DNA of 64,000 nucleotides from Enchytraeus crypticus (Eukaryota > Annelida > Clitellata > Enchytraeida > Enchytraeidae). Below the pieces are notes generated by a model. The model worked only from the letters and a program-made list of their open reading frames with translations, made no database searches and was not told the DNA's origin. The first letter of the stretch is position 1. Each line of letters opens with the position of its first letter. A program made the translations under genes and the position numbers. Below are positions 24,218 to 38,956 of the stretch, piece after piece. The stretch is taken from contig CAJHZI010000410.1 in NCBI GenBank assembly GCA_905160935.1, forward strand, positions 814,501 to 878,500, given 5' to 3'.

Positions 24218-26324
24218 CTAGATATATAATATAATATATATATATATATTATACTAGATATATAATAAATATACTACAATCCTAGTGCACTGCCTACTGG
24301 CAGGTTCATGATATATAACGCCTCCACTCTTCTCTGTCTTCCGCTTTCCTCTTCATGTCCAATTGTCCACACATATGAGTGGGTCTTTAAAATCATCTAA
24401 CATACCTAATCTAGGCCTATCTCTGCCTCTTTTCTCCTTCCATTCTACCTTATATGACCGCTTTTAATAGACTTCCACCCCCTTAATGCTTCTAGTTTCC
24501 TAAAATCGTCCTTCCTTTCCGCCCGTCCATGTTTCACATGCATACAATAGCGTGGTCCAAACCAAGGTTTTCACTATCTTTATCTTTGTGCATTTCTTTA
24601 GACTTTTTGTTAAAAGATATTTCCTATTAGGCCTAGCGAATGCCACTTAAGCTTGTGCAATCCTACTGCATATTTCAGTATCACATTTCAGCAATGTAAT
24701 GCCAATGTTGAAGTCAATCATTGTTTTATTATAAATCAAATTCTTTATAACGTTATCACTAGAAGTTAGGAGCTTGCAAGACCTGCTTGGCTGTTTTCCG
24801 TAGTTTTGAAACCCAGCCGAATGATCGAAGTCCTCGTATTCCAGTTCTGCATCTAGATCCAGAAGATCATCTGGATCCAACGCCAATGATCTCTCGTCAT
24901 CGTCTGGACGTTCTCTTTCCGCCCAACGCTGTGGATTAGGACCTGGATTACATGTGGAATACAAAATAGAGTTGGATTGAAACCTCGTGGGTTCGATTGC
25001 CGGCCGCAATGATCAGAGAGTAAAATCTCGGATATTCACTGGGCAAGCAAAATTACACGTAAAATGGACTAAATTTTCTAACGGTATAAACAAAAAAGTC
25101 AAAAATTACAAAAAACATGTGGTGTTAAAAAGTGATAGATATCAACAGCTGATCATTTCACTGTAATGCTTCTTTACTTTTATATAATTTTAATAATTAT
25201 AAATTTAATAATAGTTATCCCAAAACCAGGTCCCACCGATCAGAGGATACAATCTCTGATCAGAGCAATGGATGATTGATTAAGCGCATCACTTATTGCC
25301 TCACTTAATGAATCATTTAGTGTATCACGAATTCGGCTTTAAATGTTTTAAAAATAAATCTAAAGTAATGAGTACATTACTTTAATTAATCTTTAATTAG
25401 TCATAATTTCATTTTGCTTAAGTTTGAACTCTTGATACGCTGCTTTTAGGTACCAAATATTTCCAGCAAAGTCAGAGCTTGAGGAAATAATTGTTGCACT
25501 ATGTAACCAGTTTGTTAACGTCAACAATCTTGTGGTGTCCATTTTAGTGACAAAATCTATACATGCATAATAGTTCAGATCTTAGATTGTTTCAGTATGG
25601 GGCCTGTAGTAGTCTATTTTACATTCTTACGTCGTTTAATACAGTTTTGAAAGATTTTTGGTAAAATAAGTAATGAAGAACTCTATCCGTTCGGCTCACT
25701 CGAGCAGCTTAAAATTAAACGAACTAGCAGCTGCTTGACCTTTTTCTTTGAATGGCTTTAAGAAACTGCAGAGCCTGTTGTAATATCCAAAATGCTGAAA
25801 TAATAATAGCAATATAATAATTTTATTAATTTAAGAAACTGCAGAGCCTGTTGTAATATCCAAAATGCTGAAATAATAATAGCAATAAAATAATTTTATT
25901 AATTATAATTAAGCTCATTTTTACATGAATAGGAGCTATACTCTTCAATTCAATCAATAAAACATTTTTGATTTTTTTAGATCGAATTAATTTACTCAAA
26001 ATTCAATCTTAAATTGTCCTTAAAATCGTGACAATTTATCATCCATCATTTTAGAAAGGTTTAGTTCCGGTGCGTCGACCCATGAAGATTTTAGATATAA
26101 CCTCTAATATAATATTATGTGCCGCTAACAGGTTACATCGTTACGGAGTTTCGATAGAATAGCTTATTAATTCAAACTCACCTAAAAGTAATATTCTGAA
26201 AAAGACGCATACGTCAAACATGGTGCAAGAATTCTTGTATTTTACAACAATATTAACCATCCCGATGAAATAGAGTACACGCGATACATTCATTAATGAG
26301 CACGAGAATAATTAAATGGCTATA

Positions 26325-26363
<39 letters not shown>

Positions 26364-28354
26364 GTGCACTGCCTAATGCAATTTCTATATATTAAATATC
26401 TATTTAATTATCACCTCTGTTCAAAGTTAATGAGTGACTGAACTAGTTCAAGCATTTCATCTAAACATCTTCTATCACGGATCTATTTCTAATTACATGA
26501 ACATCACGATTTTCACTCCAGGGACACAGAGATAGATGGTCCATTGCCGGGAGCCTCTCAGCTGATTGGAGAGCGATTAATTTGTCCCGGGACGATTTGT
26601 CAGCGGTCGTTGTGCGGAGAGGTTGATTTATGCGACAGGTGATTCCCTCAGTCTCCAACAATACATCAAGATTATTAGAGAGGAGTTGAAATCTTGCGAA
26701 TTTCTCGAAAGTGTAGTCTAGATTTATCTTAAGCTTTACTTTTGATGTATTTAATATATGATGTGAGTTTACAACTACAAGAAATGAATTTATTAATGTC
26801 AATGAAAAAAATATAGGCTTAAATATGTAATATGTTCTTTACATCTTCTCGACATATACACTGTTGATAGATTTTACGAGTTATATCTTACGAGTTATAT
26901 CTTACGAGTTATATCTTACGAGTTATGGCGAAACAATTCCGGTTCAGTCAGTAGGCCGACCGCTCTATCTTTGTTATCGATTCTACGTGCAACTATTAAA
27001 ACTGCTGTGCAGTACGAAAACTTATTTTTACAAATTAAACTATACGATAACTTAATATCCTTACAACATATACTTGATAAGCTAATTTAATGCGGAGTTG
27101 AATTGTGCTGAATTCTATTTCACACTTTGCATTAAGGATTTCTTCACAGTTCACATTCATATTTACTGTTATCAAATATAGCATGTAGGCCTACCAATGA
27201 GACGCATTAGCTGCACTTTAGCACATGCTGTGAGATTTTACTGCAGACATGTTTTGGGTCAGATCAACATAGACTCCCGTGGAGGTGCTAATGACATGTG
27301 CTGAGATCTCTCCAGTGTTTCGTATAAATTAGCAACGAATTACCGTCTCTTCAAACTTCAACCCATTAACAGCCTTTAAAGTTGCCGATAACTAATGTAG
27401 ACCGCCTAATATAACAGACAGCCTAAATTTAACCACGTGAAGCCATAGCCTCAGTTGTATCCGGACAACTACAAATGTACTGAACGTATACTTGGGCTGT
27501 CCTAAGAGGTGACTAAGCAGTGGTTGAGAGAGACAAGTCATCTCATAATGCTATATTTCGTTCATGTTATAAGCTATAGGCTTACTAAGATTTGGTAGCA
27601 GCGTCACTGTACGATGGTATGGTGGATGGAAAGGTCGCTAAAATATGCATACGTTAGCTTGATCATGATTGTTAGTAGGGATAGATTGTATGTATACTTT
27701 GGACTTGCCACTGAGAAAGAGAGAGAGAGAGAGAGAGCGAGAGAGAGGGAGAGAGAGAGAGAGAGAGAAAGAAAGAGAAAGAGAGAGAAATAAATAGAGA
27801 GAAAGAGAGAGAAAGAGAAAAAAAGAAAGTAAAAGGGAGAGAGAGCGAGAGAGAGAGATATTTAAATGTCAAAATCTTATTAGATCGAAGGCATCAGCAG
27901 TCACAGGCAGAGTATTGCTTTAGAATCGTTTCGACAGTATGCGTAGACTATATGAAAAATGTCCGTCTGTCCATATGTTTGTCTTTCATGCATTCCTACA
28001 CCGTTCATCAAATCGTCATGAAACTTTGACATGTTTTTGAATTCACTCCCGGTAGGTTCTTGGAAAAAAATAAAAATATTGCTCCTCAAATCTATTTTGG
28101 GGTGTCTAATGGTAAAATTTGGTATTTTGCAGTGAAATTACTTTCCACAACACCACTAGGACAATAAACGGCTGGGTAATGGAGATATCTAGTGGGACGA
28201 AACCCAGGGGCGGACTACGAAGCAGCTAGCGGTGAAGCCCCCTTTGGAGGGAGCAAAGAGAGAAAAGTCAATTTTCGACCAGAGAAGTAAAAAAACTCTG
28301 TATTTTCGACCTATCAGAGGAAATTCGAACTCTACTTACAACACTACTACTTGT

Positions 28355-28396
<42 letters not shown>

Positions 28397-31300
28397 ATAC
28401 TAGTAAATTTAGCGATGTTGTGATGATGCGGTGACGAATTGATATTACACTGATACCACAGAACACACTGATAGTACAGGACACTGATAACAATGATAAT
28501 ACTGATAGTGCAAGGCCCTGATAACTCTGGGAACACTGATAGTGCAAGGCGCTGATAACAGTGATAGCACTGATAGTGCAAGGCGCTGATAACGGTGATA
28601 ACACTGATAGTGCAAGACACTGATAACTCTGATAACACTGATAGTGCAAGGCACTGATAACACTGACACTACTGATAGTGCAAGGCACTGATAACACTGA
28701 TAGTGCAAGGCGCTGATAACTCTGATAACTCTGATAACACTGATAGTGCAAGGTACTGATAACATTGATACCACTGATTGTGCAAGGTACTGATAACACT
28801 GATAATACCGATAGTGCAAGGCGCTGACAACATTGATACCAGTGATAGTGCAAGGCACTGACAGTACGTCTGCGGCAGTCTTGTCTGAGAAATGTTTTTC
28901 TACAGTTTGACGAGCTTTTAGCCGATGTTATTCTCACAGCAGGAGTCAGTGCGGACGCGGATATGTCAAAATATTTGTAGTGACCTCCGCATCCCATCCC
29001 TGACAAAACCACTCATCCATAAACCTTCTGAGAATAAAATCAGATTCAACATAGTCCTCTAGGTCCAATTTATCAGTTGCTCTATTAAATGACATGCCCG
29101 AGGGAAATATATTTATAAAGCTATTCCTTGTGTAGGCCTAAGGTACAATTTTTCTCAGTGAGCAAGTAACGGTACAGCGCTTTTTAAATAAGAAATGACG
29201 CCTTGATAAATATCCTTAATGCAAATTTGACTAAATATTAATGGCTAGTACTATAACGAGTGGCGAGTTTCAATGTTTTTGTCTTCCTCCTTACGCTCGT
29301 ATACAGCTACGCGTATAGCTGCAGCTGCAGTCTGTGTATATTTTAAAAGAAACTATCTGGGTCTGCAGTGTATAACCGAAAATACAAAACTGAGGGTTTT
29401 TCGCTAAATAAAAGAAACAAATAGTATGTATTTCAAATACTATTATTATCAACAATATAGATACAATCAGCAAGATGCTCTCAATAATGCTTCCATAATT
29501 CAAGTAAAATATTATTCAATGAAGGACTTGTGTCTGAAATTATTTTCTTATGTCTATACCTTGTTTGTGCAACTGGTCAAATAGTTAGCATTAACAACAT
29601 TTTTCTTCAAGTCTCAGGTTGGACTTTATAAGTTTCGTGAACTAGGATGGAAGTATACTGTAATATAGGCCTAATTTCTTTATATATCTCATTTTATTAA
29701 GCACTTTAAAAAGTCCAAATCAACACAAATATATTCTACATGATTATGCAGGAACACTTATACATAAAACCGATTTGCTCCTGAGAAACAGAAGCAACGC
29801 TTTTTCAGAGGTAATAAAAAATCTGATAAGTTTTTGCTCAAGTGAATAAGAAGAAAAAGAAAAAGTTTCTATGAAGCTTCACCTGAACAATTCGAGCAAC
29901 TAGCACATTGTTAATATAATCTATACGTAACGTCACACAGTGCTTGACGAGGTCATGAAATATTCATCCTATGCGCGGTTCATTCAGCAGGTTCAGTAGG
30001 TTCGGTGATCGGCCCGATACGATACTCACTCAGCACACAGGCACTCGATTGATTGCAAAAGGAAATTAGAAGTAAAGTTTAAATATTTCTTATTTAAAGT
30101 ATTAATTAATATGCAACAAAGCAACTAAGCCATGTTAAAGTGTGGTTTTTACATGTAGAGCAGAAAATATTTTTCTATAGACGGTTTACCTTTTAAGCAT
30201 AGAGAGAGAGACCATAAATAAATCGTTAAATTGAATTAATTTGTTCATCAATTATTAATGTAATTAATGAATTACGTAAATAATTTCAGTTCTCCGACCA
30301 TTTGATGATTTAGTGATGTGTGCTGTTCGGGACGTCCCTGACATCATCCCTGGATGAGGAAACGGACGATAAACCTTTATTATTATTATTATTATTACTA
30401 TTATTGTAATTATTTAGTTGAAAATTTAAGTAAACTAATTAAACATGATCACGTACTTTTAACAGCGCTAAATCAGTTCTTAAAAACTCTGATACGTTAC
30501 TGTTGAACGGAAGGTATGTGCATTGTGCACGTTTCTTGTGTAAGATATAGCAATATTATAGGGTAAAATATAGTTTTCATTTATTTTTCATTAGTGCGAC
30601 TAGGATTATGGTTAGATATTTCCTTTCAATTCTAATTTTATGTTCGTTCTATTTATTTGGACTATGGTTTGCATTAAAAATTAACCAGTTAAATAGTTAA
30701 CTTTTCAAATGCTACAGGTAGAACATAGCAGTTAAAAGTTGTAAGCTAAAATTTGAACTAGTTCTTTTGGTTACTGGGTTAAATGTTGCATAGATCTCTT
30801 CTCTCTCTCTCTCTCTCTCTCTTCAGTGCACTGCTGCCAAGTGACAGGTTCAAGGTACATATTCATTAGAGATGGGAATTTTATGAATTTTCAGAGTTCG
30901 GGTTCGGTTCGGTTCGTTGAAAATGAAAGTTCGGTTCGGTTCGGGTTCGGTTTAGCAGTTGACAATTTGAGAGTTCGTTTCGGTTCGGTTCGTTGAAAAT
31001 TGAAGTTCGGTTCGGTTCCAATAAGGGTTCGGGTTCGGCTTGCTTTTCAACTCGTAAGAGTTCGATTTGAGTTCGAGATGGTTTTGTTTAGATAATGTTG
31101 CAATTATTTAACTTTACTTATAATAATCATGGTTATGACAAACATGTTTAAAATGGTTTATGGTAAATATGCTTAAAAATTCCTTAAGTCATAATAGCTG
31201 CCACATTTTTTCACCTGGGTAAAAATTTGACAATGAAAAAGGAGAGAAGTGGTATTTATTCCTGTACATTTCTTAAAATATTGTTTGTTGACCAACAATT

Positions 31301-33418
31301 GTTCATAATATAGATATTTAGCTTTATTATAGTATCTGAAATATTTTCCTTGATTATAACGAGCAAAAAGAATGCTTCATCAATTTTTATTGTCACTATA
31401 GGCCTATATATTAGATACGTTTACATTTAAGTGGAAATGCCTTGGCTCTAAAATTTGATCCAATATTTCAGAGACAAAGTGCAATTTAGTAACATAAAAA
31501 TGTCAAATAAACATGATTTGGTAAACACGTGTACTTCCATAGAAAATGATCATAATACACACCATATAGGCCTACACCGCTTGCTATCAACTGACCAGTA
31601 ATAAGCTTCATAATTTACCTTTGGATTTTAAATTTAAACTCTCAGATCAATTATGAAGTTACGAAAATAGTTATTAAATTATTGAATTGCTATGATGAAA
31701 AATTATTTAATCCAGATAGCCTTAACGCATATAGAATGTCATACATAATTATTTGTAAATCTGGCTGCAAAAATATTAAGATAGCACACTAAAATGAGAA
31801 AAAGTTCATAATTTGAATTTAACAAGATCAAATCCACCTAGATTGAGTCAATCATTTTCAGATTTTTATGGAATACTCTCATCACTTTTGTCTCTTGATG
31901 TTAATCTTCATTCCATATTTCAATGCCGTATCATTCAGACTATCCATTAACTTCTGTAGGCCCGTCTCGTTTCCCGCTAAAGTTCCTTTGTACCGCTACC
32001 ATTTTAAAATTTGTGTGGGAACCAGCCCTACCTGAATATATGCTGTTAGATACTGTAAGACATTTAAATGCAAAAACTAACATATATTTGTATTGTTCTT
32101 ACTATCTTTATTTAATGTCAGGCTGGTGAAGAAGAAAGGAACTACAAGAGTTTGGTTCAGTTCGGTTTGGACGAAATCTGGGTTCGGGTTCGGTTCGGGT
32201 TCGGCCAAAGTCTGGGTTCGAGTTCGGTTCGGTCAAAATTCTAGATTTTAGGGTTCGGTTCGGGTTCGGTTCGATTCCCATCTCTAATATTCACATCCAA
32301 AGTCTGCTTTCTCGCTCCATAAGAGCACTTCTTAGGACAACAAGTTAATCCCTTTACAAGGTCTATGCCTTATCCATACCTTTTGTAGCCTATAGCTTGG
32401 GAAAACTGTGAGTTCTGAGGTGGTTTCCCCTTTTCCTTCCTCAGTTGCATGGATTAATTACGACTTAATCCTGGGGGAAAATATTTCATGGTGAGGTGGG
32501 TCCCCTCTTGCCATCCTCAGCTCCTACCTTAGTCGCCTCTTACGTACGCGCAGCAGATTGTTTTGCGTTTGCCCTATTCTGCAGTGGTCCAACCACACCC
32601 GAGCACAACGCGTTGTATAGATATTAACATCTAAGAGTTAGTGCGTCCTGAGCATTACTGAGACATGGGGCTACGCAAAGTATGGATGTGACAAATTGCT
32701 AACGATGTTCTATGTAACTCATTCACGCCCATTCTGGGAAGTCTCTAATTGGAAGGCGTTACAAAATCATATCTCTATACTCTGCTACTCGACGTCGCTC
32801 TAGCAACGCCACAGATAAACGCTTCATCTGCGGTGTCTCAGTTCCTGATCATCCATATAATATCAATTAAGCATTAGTCTTTTATCACATATTTAGCATG
32901 TTCCTATGAAAGAAATTGAAATATGTTAGAGTAAGATACATATTTTTCATGAATGCTTTTCATTAACTTGAGTTTTGTTTTCGCTGTACATATTTACCAT
33001 GAGGTTTCAATTCACCTCAGGATCCGTTTAAATGACGGATCCTGAGATGAATTGAACCCTCATGGGTTCGATACCGGCCGCGTTGATATGAGAATAAAAT
33101 CTCACATTCACTGGACTGGCTACACGGAAAATGGACAAAAATTGCCTAACGGATTTGACGTGTCGTATTAAAAGTGATAGATTTCAACATAGTTGATCAT
33201 TTCACTATAATGTGTGAATGTGTGAATGTAATATTATTATTTATTAGTCTACTATACTATGCATAAAATTAAAAAGTTTGAAAGTTAAATTGATAACTTT
33301 CCAATGCAACAGTTAAAACAATGAATAGATAGGCTCTAGAAATTTTAGTTACTAAAAAGTAATTGCGCATCACCGAGTCACAGAGATTATAAGCTATTGC
33401 AAGTTACTACTCAATCAG

Positions 33419-33454
<36 letters not shown>

Positions 33455-36400
33455 CTATATATATATATATATACATACATGTACATGTATGACTGCAACA
33501 TGCCAACATCTGATCAAGTTTCGTTTGAAATGTTAAACAAACAATGAAATATTGTTTTTTGAATTTCGAAGGTAATAGAAATGATTCATATAACGTATTT
33601 TATAATTATGTTTATTTCTGCATGAAAAAGAAATAACGCTATATTATGTTATATTTAATTAAAGCCTTGGAAAACCAGTTTACTTAATCAGGTCTAAATA
33701 TTCTCTATATTCTCGGGGATGCTCAAAATGTCCCATCTCATTTAAATATAAACCTAACTGCATTCGCTTGCGAAAAGATTTTACTGATATCGGTACTGGG
33801 GCTGCCGGCAATGAGTCCCAAATGTCCCGCTCAGAGTTTCAAAGTTCAGAACAATTTTCTGGTATACATGTACATGTAGGAAGGAATGAGATTGGTTTAA
33901 CTTTAAGTCTCTAAGTTTAATTCCCTGGCACAGAAATCAACAAGAGCTAAGTAGTGGTTTTTCATATTTGCCCGGTCTTCAACAAAGATTTAAAAAATTA
34001 TTTGTAAATTTGGAATATTTTCGTCATTCAGTGAAATTCCTACATTACGCTATAAAAGTGTTCACAAAATTTGAGAAATATCATCATTAAATAATGTGGA
34101 ACTTTATGATCTGAAATGTATTTTTAAGCAATTTTCAGAGAAAATGTGCTTGAATTACTGGCAATAGAGAACTTGTTGAGAACAATTTTGGTATGAGAAC
34201 AGTTTTATCTGAGATGGACATTATGACTTTTGTTCACTTCTCTGTAAGATCTTTGTAATATTTCACTACGTTTTCATTCCTTTTTGAAAGTCAGTTCCTG
34301 TAGTTTTATTAATTGTAACTTAACGAATCTAAGCTAATTGTAAAGCTAGCTCTCTTTACATAATCAATTAGTTATTTTCTTAAATTTGACAACTTGGCCT
34401 GGGCTACTCTTGGTTCATCGGAACAGGTGGCAGCAAATATAGAATTAATATTTGTAAACCAGTAGAAGCTAAAATATCCTAAAGCAAAGCACGAACAACT
34501 GTGGGATGCCTTCATTCAAGACCAACATTATATTTCTTAGTGCATCTACTGAGAGGCTTTTATAAACATATCAAAAGCGTATTCTCAATTATTTATTATA
34601 AGATTACAATTATAATTGTAATAACATAATTCAAGCGGAAGCTATTGCATTGCATCTTAAGGCAGCTTAATAAATATTAACCAAGCACTAAGCAGATCTA
34701 ACTATTAAGTTTAAATAGATAATTGCTAAAAACAGTAATCTAATGCCTAATTTCGAATAATTATTTTTATATTATTTATAATTTATTATTTTCTATATAA
34801 TTTGAAATTAATATAGAAATTTTATCTACAGGCCTATACCTGGTTTTACGAGTAGAAATCCTGATGTGAAGTTGAGACCAAATCGATTTCTTCCCTCACA
34901 CGTGTATTTTCCTGAATCAGTTTGTCTTAGATCAGATATCCTTAACCTGAATAAACAGACAAGTGAATAAATCAAATCATATACAGCTAATGCTCTGAGA
35001 GCAACTTGTATTATAGTCAATGCTCTGAGAGCAGCTTGTATTGTAGTTTATGCTCTGTGAGCATCCTGTGTTTTCATCTTCATGTCCATGAAGAGAAAAC
35101 GGAAGACAGAGAAGAGTGGAGGCGTTATATACCATAGACCTGCCAGTAGGCAGTGCACTAAGAGAGAGATTGCTTTAATAAACTAATTTTATTGATTAAA
35201 TATTCAACAAGTTATGCAAGCAGTTGATGTAATATCAACATTTATCGCTGACGATATATTGCTAATGAAGTATGCTTATAGATGCCATAAAGGCTATATT
35301 TCTCAAATGTACATTCGATATCTATAAATCATGAAATAATAGTTTTAAACCACATTATTCACTTTATAAAAGCATCTTATTTTTTGGCCTTATTCATTTA
35401 AAATATAATAACCATACATGTATATTAAGTTAACATTGAGTATGGGATACGTAAACAGGAAGAGGTACTTTTCCAGATTAAGGACATGTTGTGGTTGCAG
35501 GCTCGATTGAGTCACACAATACTGTTATCAGTACGCCTGGCTAAACATTATGATGATTACATCTTGAATATTAAGTACTGCTTATCATCTGACAGTGCAG
35601 CGATGTCTAAGTTGACATATAGCACCAATACAGAATCTGTACTTTAGACTTCTTGTTATATTAATTAGATTTTAACCAACAACTTGAATGGAATTGAATC
35701 ACGTTTATTTCACTTCGGTAAAGTCGTACACCAGAAATACATGGAGATAAAGCAAAACAGGACACAAAGGCCACGAAGGCACTAATATGTGCCCTAACAC
35801 ATAGCAAAATAAATTATATAAAGTTAAAAATTTATAGCAGTCAAGACATTCAATCTAAGCATAAAATTACTTCAAAATACCCCTACATATTAGCAGGAGG
35901 AAGAGTATCTAATACATTAAAACTTGTTAACGAATAAAATTTAAAACACTAGCATATACAAAATCTTAAAATATTACGCACGTTTGCTTTAATTGTATAA
36001 CTAATCGGTGATCAATTTAAAATGAACATGTATTACAATCCATACCGAGAAATCTAGAAATATATATATAGGCCTATACTTTAGTCACTTTTGGTACTGG
36101 ATTTAAAAATTAAAAACTTATTAAAATCAAAATCTTTCAGTTGCCTTTTAAAAGATTTGACATTATTTGCTAAAACAGTACTGTCTGGTAAGGAGTTCCA
36201 AGGTTCGCATATTCTGGAAGAAAAGAAGTATTTGCGTGTATCAAGTTTAGGATTAATGATTACTAATTTAAAAGAATTTCCCCTTGATTTTCTATTAGAT
36301 AACTCAAGACCATAGCTATCAATATCCCCTTCCACTAATCCATTCAAGATTTTATAACAGAAAATTAAATCAAAGTGAAGTCGCCTTCGTTCCAAGGTAA

Positions 36401-36811
36401 TTAATTTTACCGCCTTTAGTCTGGCATCATACTGCATGTTTAGAAAACCTGGAAGTCTTTTAGTAAAGTTTCTTTGGATACTTTCCAATAAAATAATGTC
36501 TCTCATACAATGTGGCGACCAAACTGGGGAGCAATAATCGAGGAGCGGAAGAATATATGATTTATAAGCTAAAACAAGGTAGTTTGAATCACGAGTTAGA
36601 TATTAACTCGATTAACTTGAAGTTATCTTAGGGGAAAATAATTGCATCTCGTGCTAAACAGACTTTAAAATAGCACTGTTGAGCAAAATCTTGTCGTTTC
36701 GATGTTTAATTTATTTGCAGGCAAATTCGTTATATCTCCTTCAGAAAATTCCTTCTTAGCTAAAAACTAAGTTAAATAGGAGGAAATTAACCACATGACT
36801 TTTTCCGCTAA

Positions 36812-36861
<50 letters not shown>

Positions 36862-38714
36862 GAGAGAGAGAGAAAGGGAGAGAGAGAGAGAGAGATAATC
36901 ATGATCATTTATCATTAAGTGGTCTACAAATTTAAGATTGAGCTCACGCAACTGGACAAATGCAGAGACTGTACTAAATGTTGAGCGGCAGAGAGTTTGA
37001 AGAAGTAACGACGATAATGAACGCTAATCCTTTGCATCATTTAAATATGAATGTCGTCACTCTGTAAGTCTTAATACCAACAGAAACACCTGCGGGTCTC
37101 ATGTTAAGTGATTCTACGGAACAGTTTCTGCCAGGTATTAGCCTGTTACAACATCATCACGGATTCTCTTTACGTTCCTGTAGCAGCAGTCATAAACAGC
37201 TAAAAGCCTGTCATTCAAACTCTTCAATACTATTCAGATTGCAGGCTTCGATTATAGTTTGTGAACAGACCAAAATATAGACCGCGGCCCAGAATTTAGA
37301 CAGATTGTAGACTATAAAATAGAATATAGACCAGAATTTGGATAGTAGACCCAAATTTAAACTGTAGGCCTACATTGTAAATGTAGAATGTAAATCAGCC
37401 CATATTGAAAAACCTTTTAATACTTGCATTTTTTAATCCTGATAAACCTGAATTAAGAACGTTTAAGAACTCAAGAACTTTCTAAAACTGAATCAAGAAC
37501 TTAATAAAAACAACTAGTCACAAAATTTTCATTTATTCTAGTAGCATATGACAGTACGCAAAAAACAGGAATGCAATATGAAGCGTAGATGTACAGTTCT
37601 AAATATATTTGTCTACTCTATATTTTTCTGCCTGTGGGAGATTCAATGTATACAACTATTCTTATTTAATAACCACTTTCATCTTATCTACAGAGTATTC
37701 CAGCAACCAAATAAATGACTTCGCCACAAAGGACTAGTGCTTACAAGTCTGTATGTTATCATTTCGCTTGTGAGAAACATGAGATATAGGCATACTTATT
37801 AGTATCTAGTTTGAGCATATTTTTTATGTATTTTCTTTTATATAACTTGGGCTCCTCTAGCAACGTTCTCAGCTTAGTTAGTTATTTAATTTATAAACTG
37901 GAAACTTTTGGTTTGAAAACTTACTGAAATTAAACTGAAGAGAAGCCTGCGAGCATTACTTTTCTGTACCGAGGAAACAACTGAAGGCTTTCTAAAAGCA
38001 AATTATTGTTAGCCGCTGGGGTTGATGAAGACCACAAGTTTCAGATTCGTATGTCTGAATGCAAACAAGCAATTACAGAGTTTCTTTAATTGTAACAGTG
38101 CCATCATCTACAAAATACATGTATCTAGAATACTATTATTTAATAGAATATCATTATTTATTTATTGTCGCTCTTTCTCTCTTTCTCTCTCTCTATCTCT
38201 CTTTATCTCTCCATCTTATTAATTTCTCTCTCTCTCTCACTCACTTTACAGATTATCAAAATCCACAAGCAATTCATCTTTTTCAGATTGTGAAACAATT
38301 ATTTAGAGTTTTAATTTACTGCATCTGTATATCACACATTGCATCTGCATATAGTATATTGCATGTGTATATGATAATACTACATTTATTAATTGTAAGT
38401 TATTCGATAATTTGATAATGCTATAAATTTTTCGCCAAAATTCTCGCTATGGTGAAACAGTTATTTAGCTTTTTAGTTTTTCTAAATTAAATCTTGACTC
38501 TAAAGCGATCAATCATTTTAATATACAGCGTAAATTAAATTTATGAGATAAGCTAAAAAGACCAGAAAAAGAAGCATAGACTTATGAAATCTCTCTTTAC
38601 TGAAGAAGGACGCTGAAAATTAAGTAAAAAGTCATAGTGTTCTCAGTGAGAGAGAAGACAAAGGGAAAGAAATAGCCTATATATCTCTCTCTCTCTCTCT
38701 CTCTCTATCTCTGC

Positions 38715-38745
<31 letters not shown>

Positions 38746-38763
38746 AAGAGAGATAGAGAGAGA

Positions 38764-38800
<37 letters not shown>

Positions 38801-38813
38801 GAGAGAGACAGAC

Positions 38814-38862
<49 letters not shown>

Positions 38863-38875
38863 GAGAGAGACAGAC

Positions 38876-38910
<35 letters not shown>

Positions 38911-38923
38911 GAGAGAAGGGATT

Positions 38924-38956
<33 letters not shown>

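Noticed and set aside
28347..29012. A 221-codon minus-strand open frame rich in LHYQCYQ repeats
   Set aside because: It is the translation of the GATAGTGCAAGG minisatellite and the (ACT)n run; period and composition explain it fully.
30895..31030. GTTCGG arrays as interstitial telomere repeats
   Set aside because: The arrays occur only inside the TIR-bordered elements in this window and are degenerate, so they belong to the transposon.
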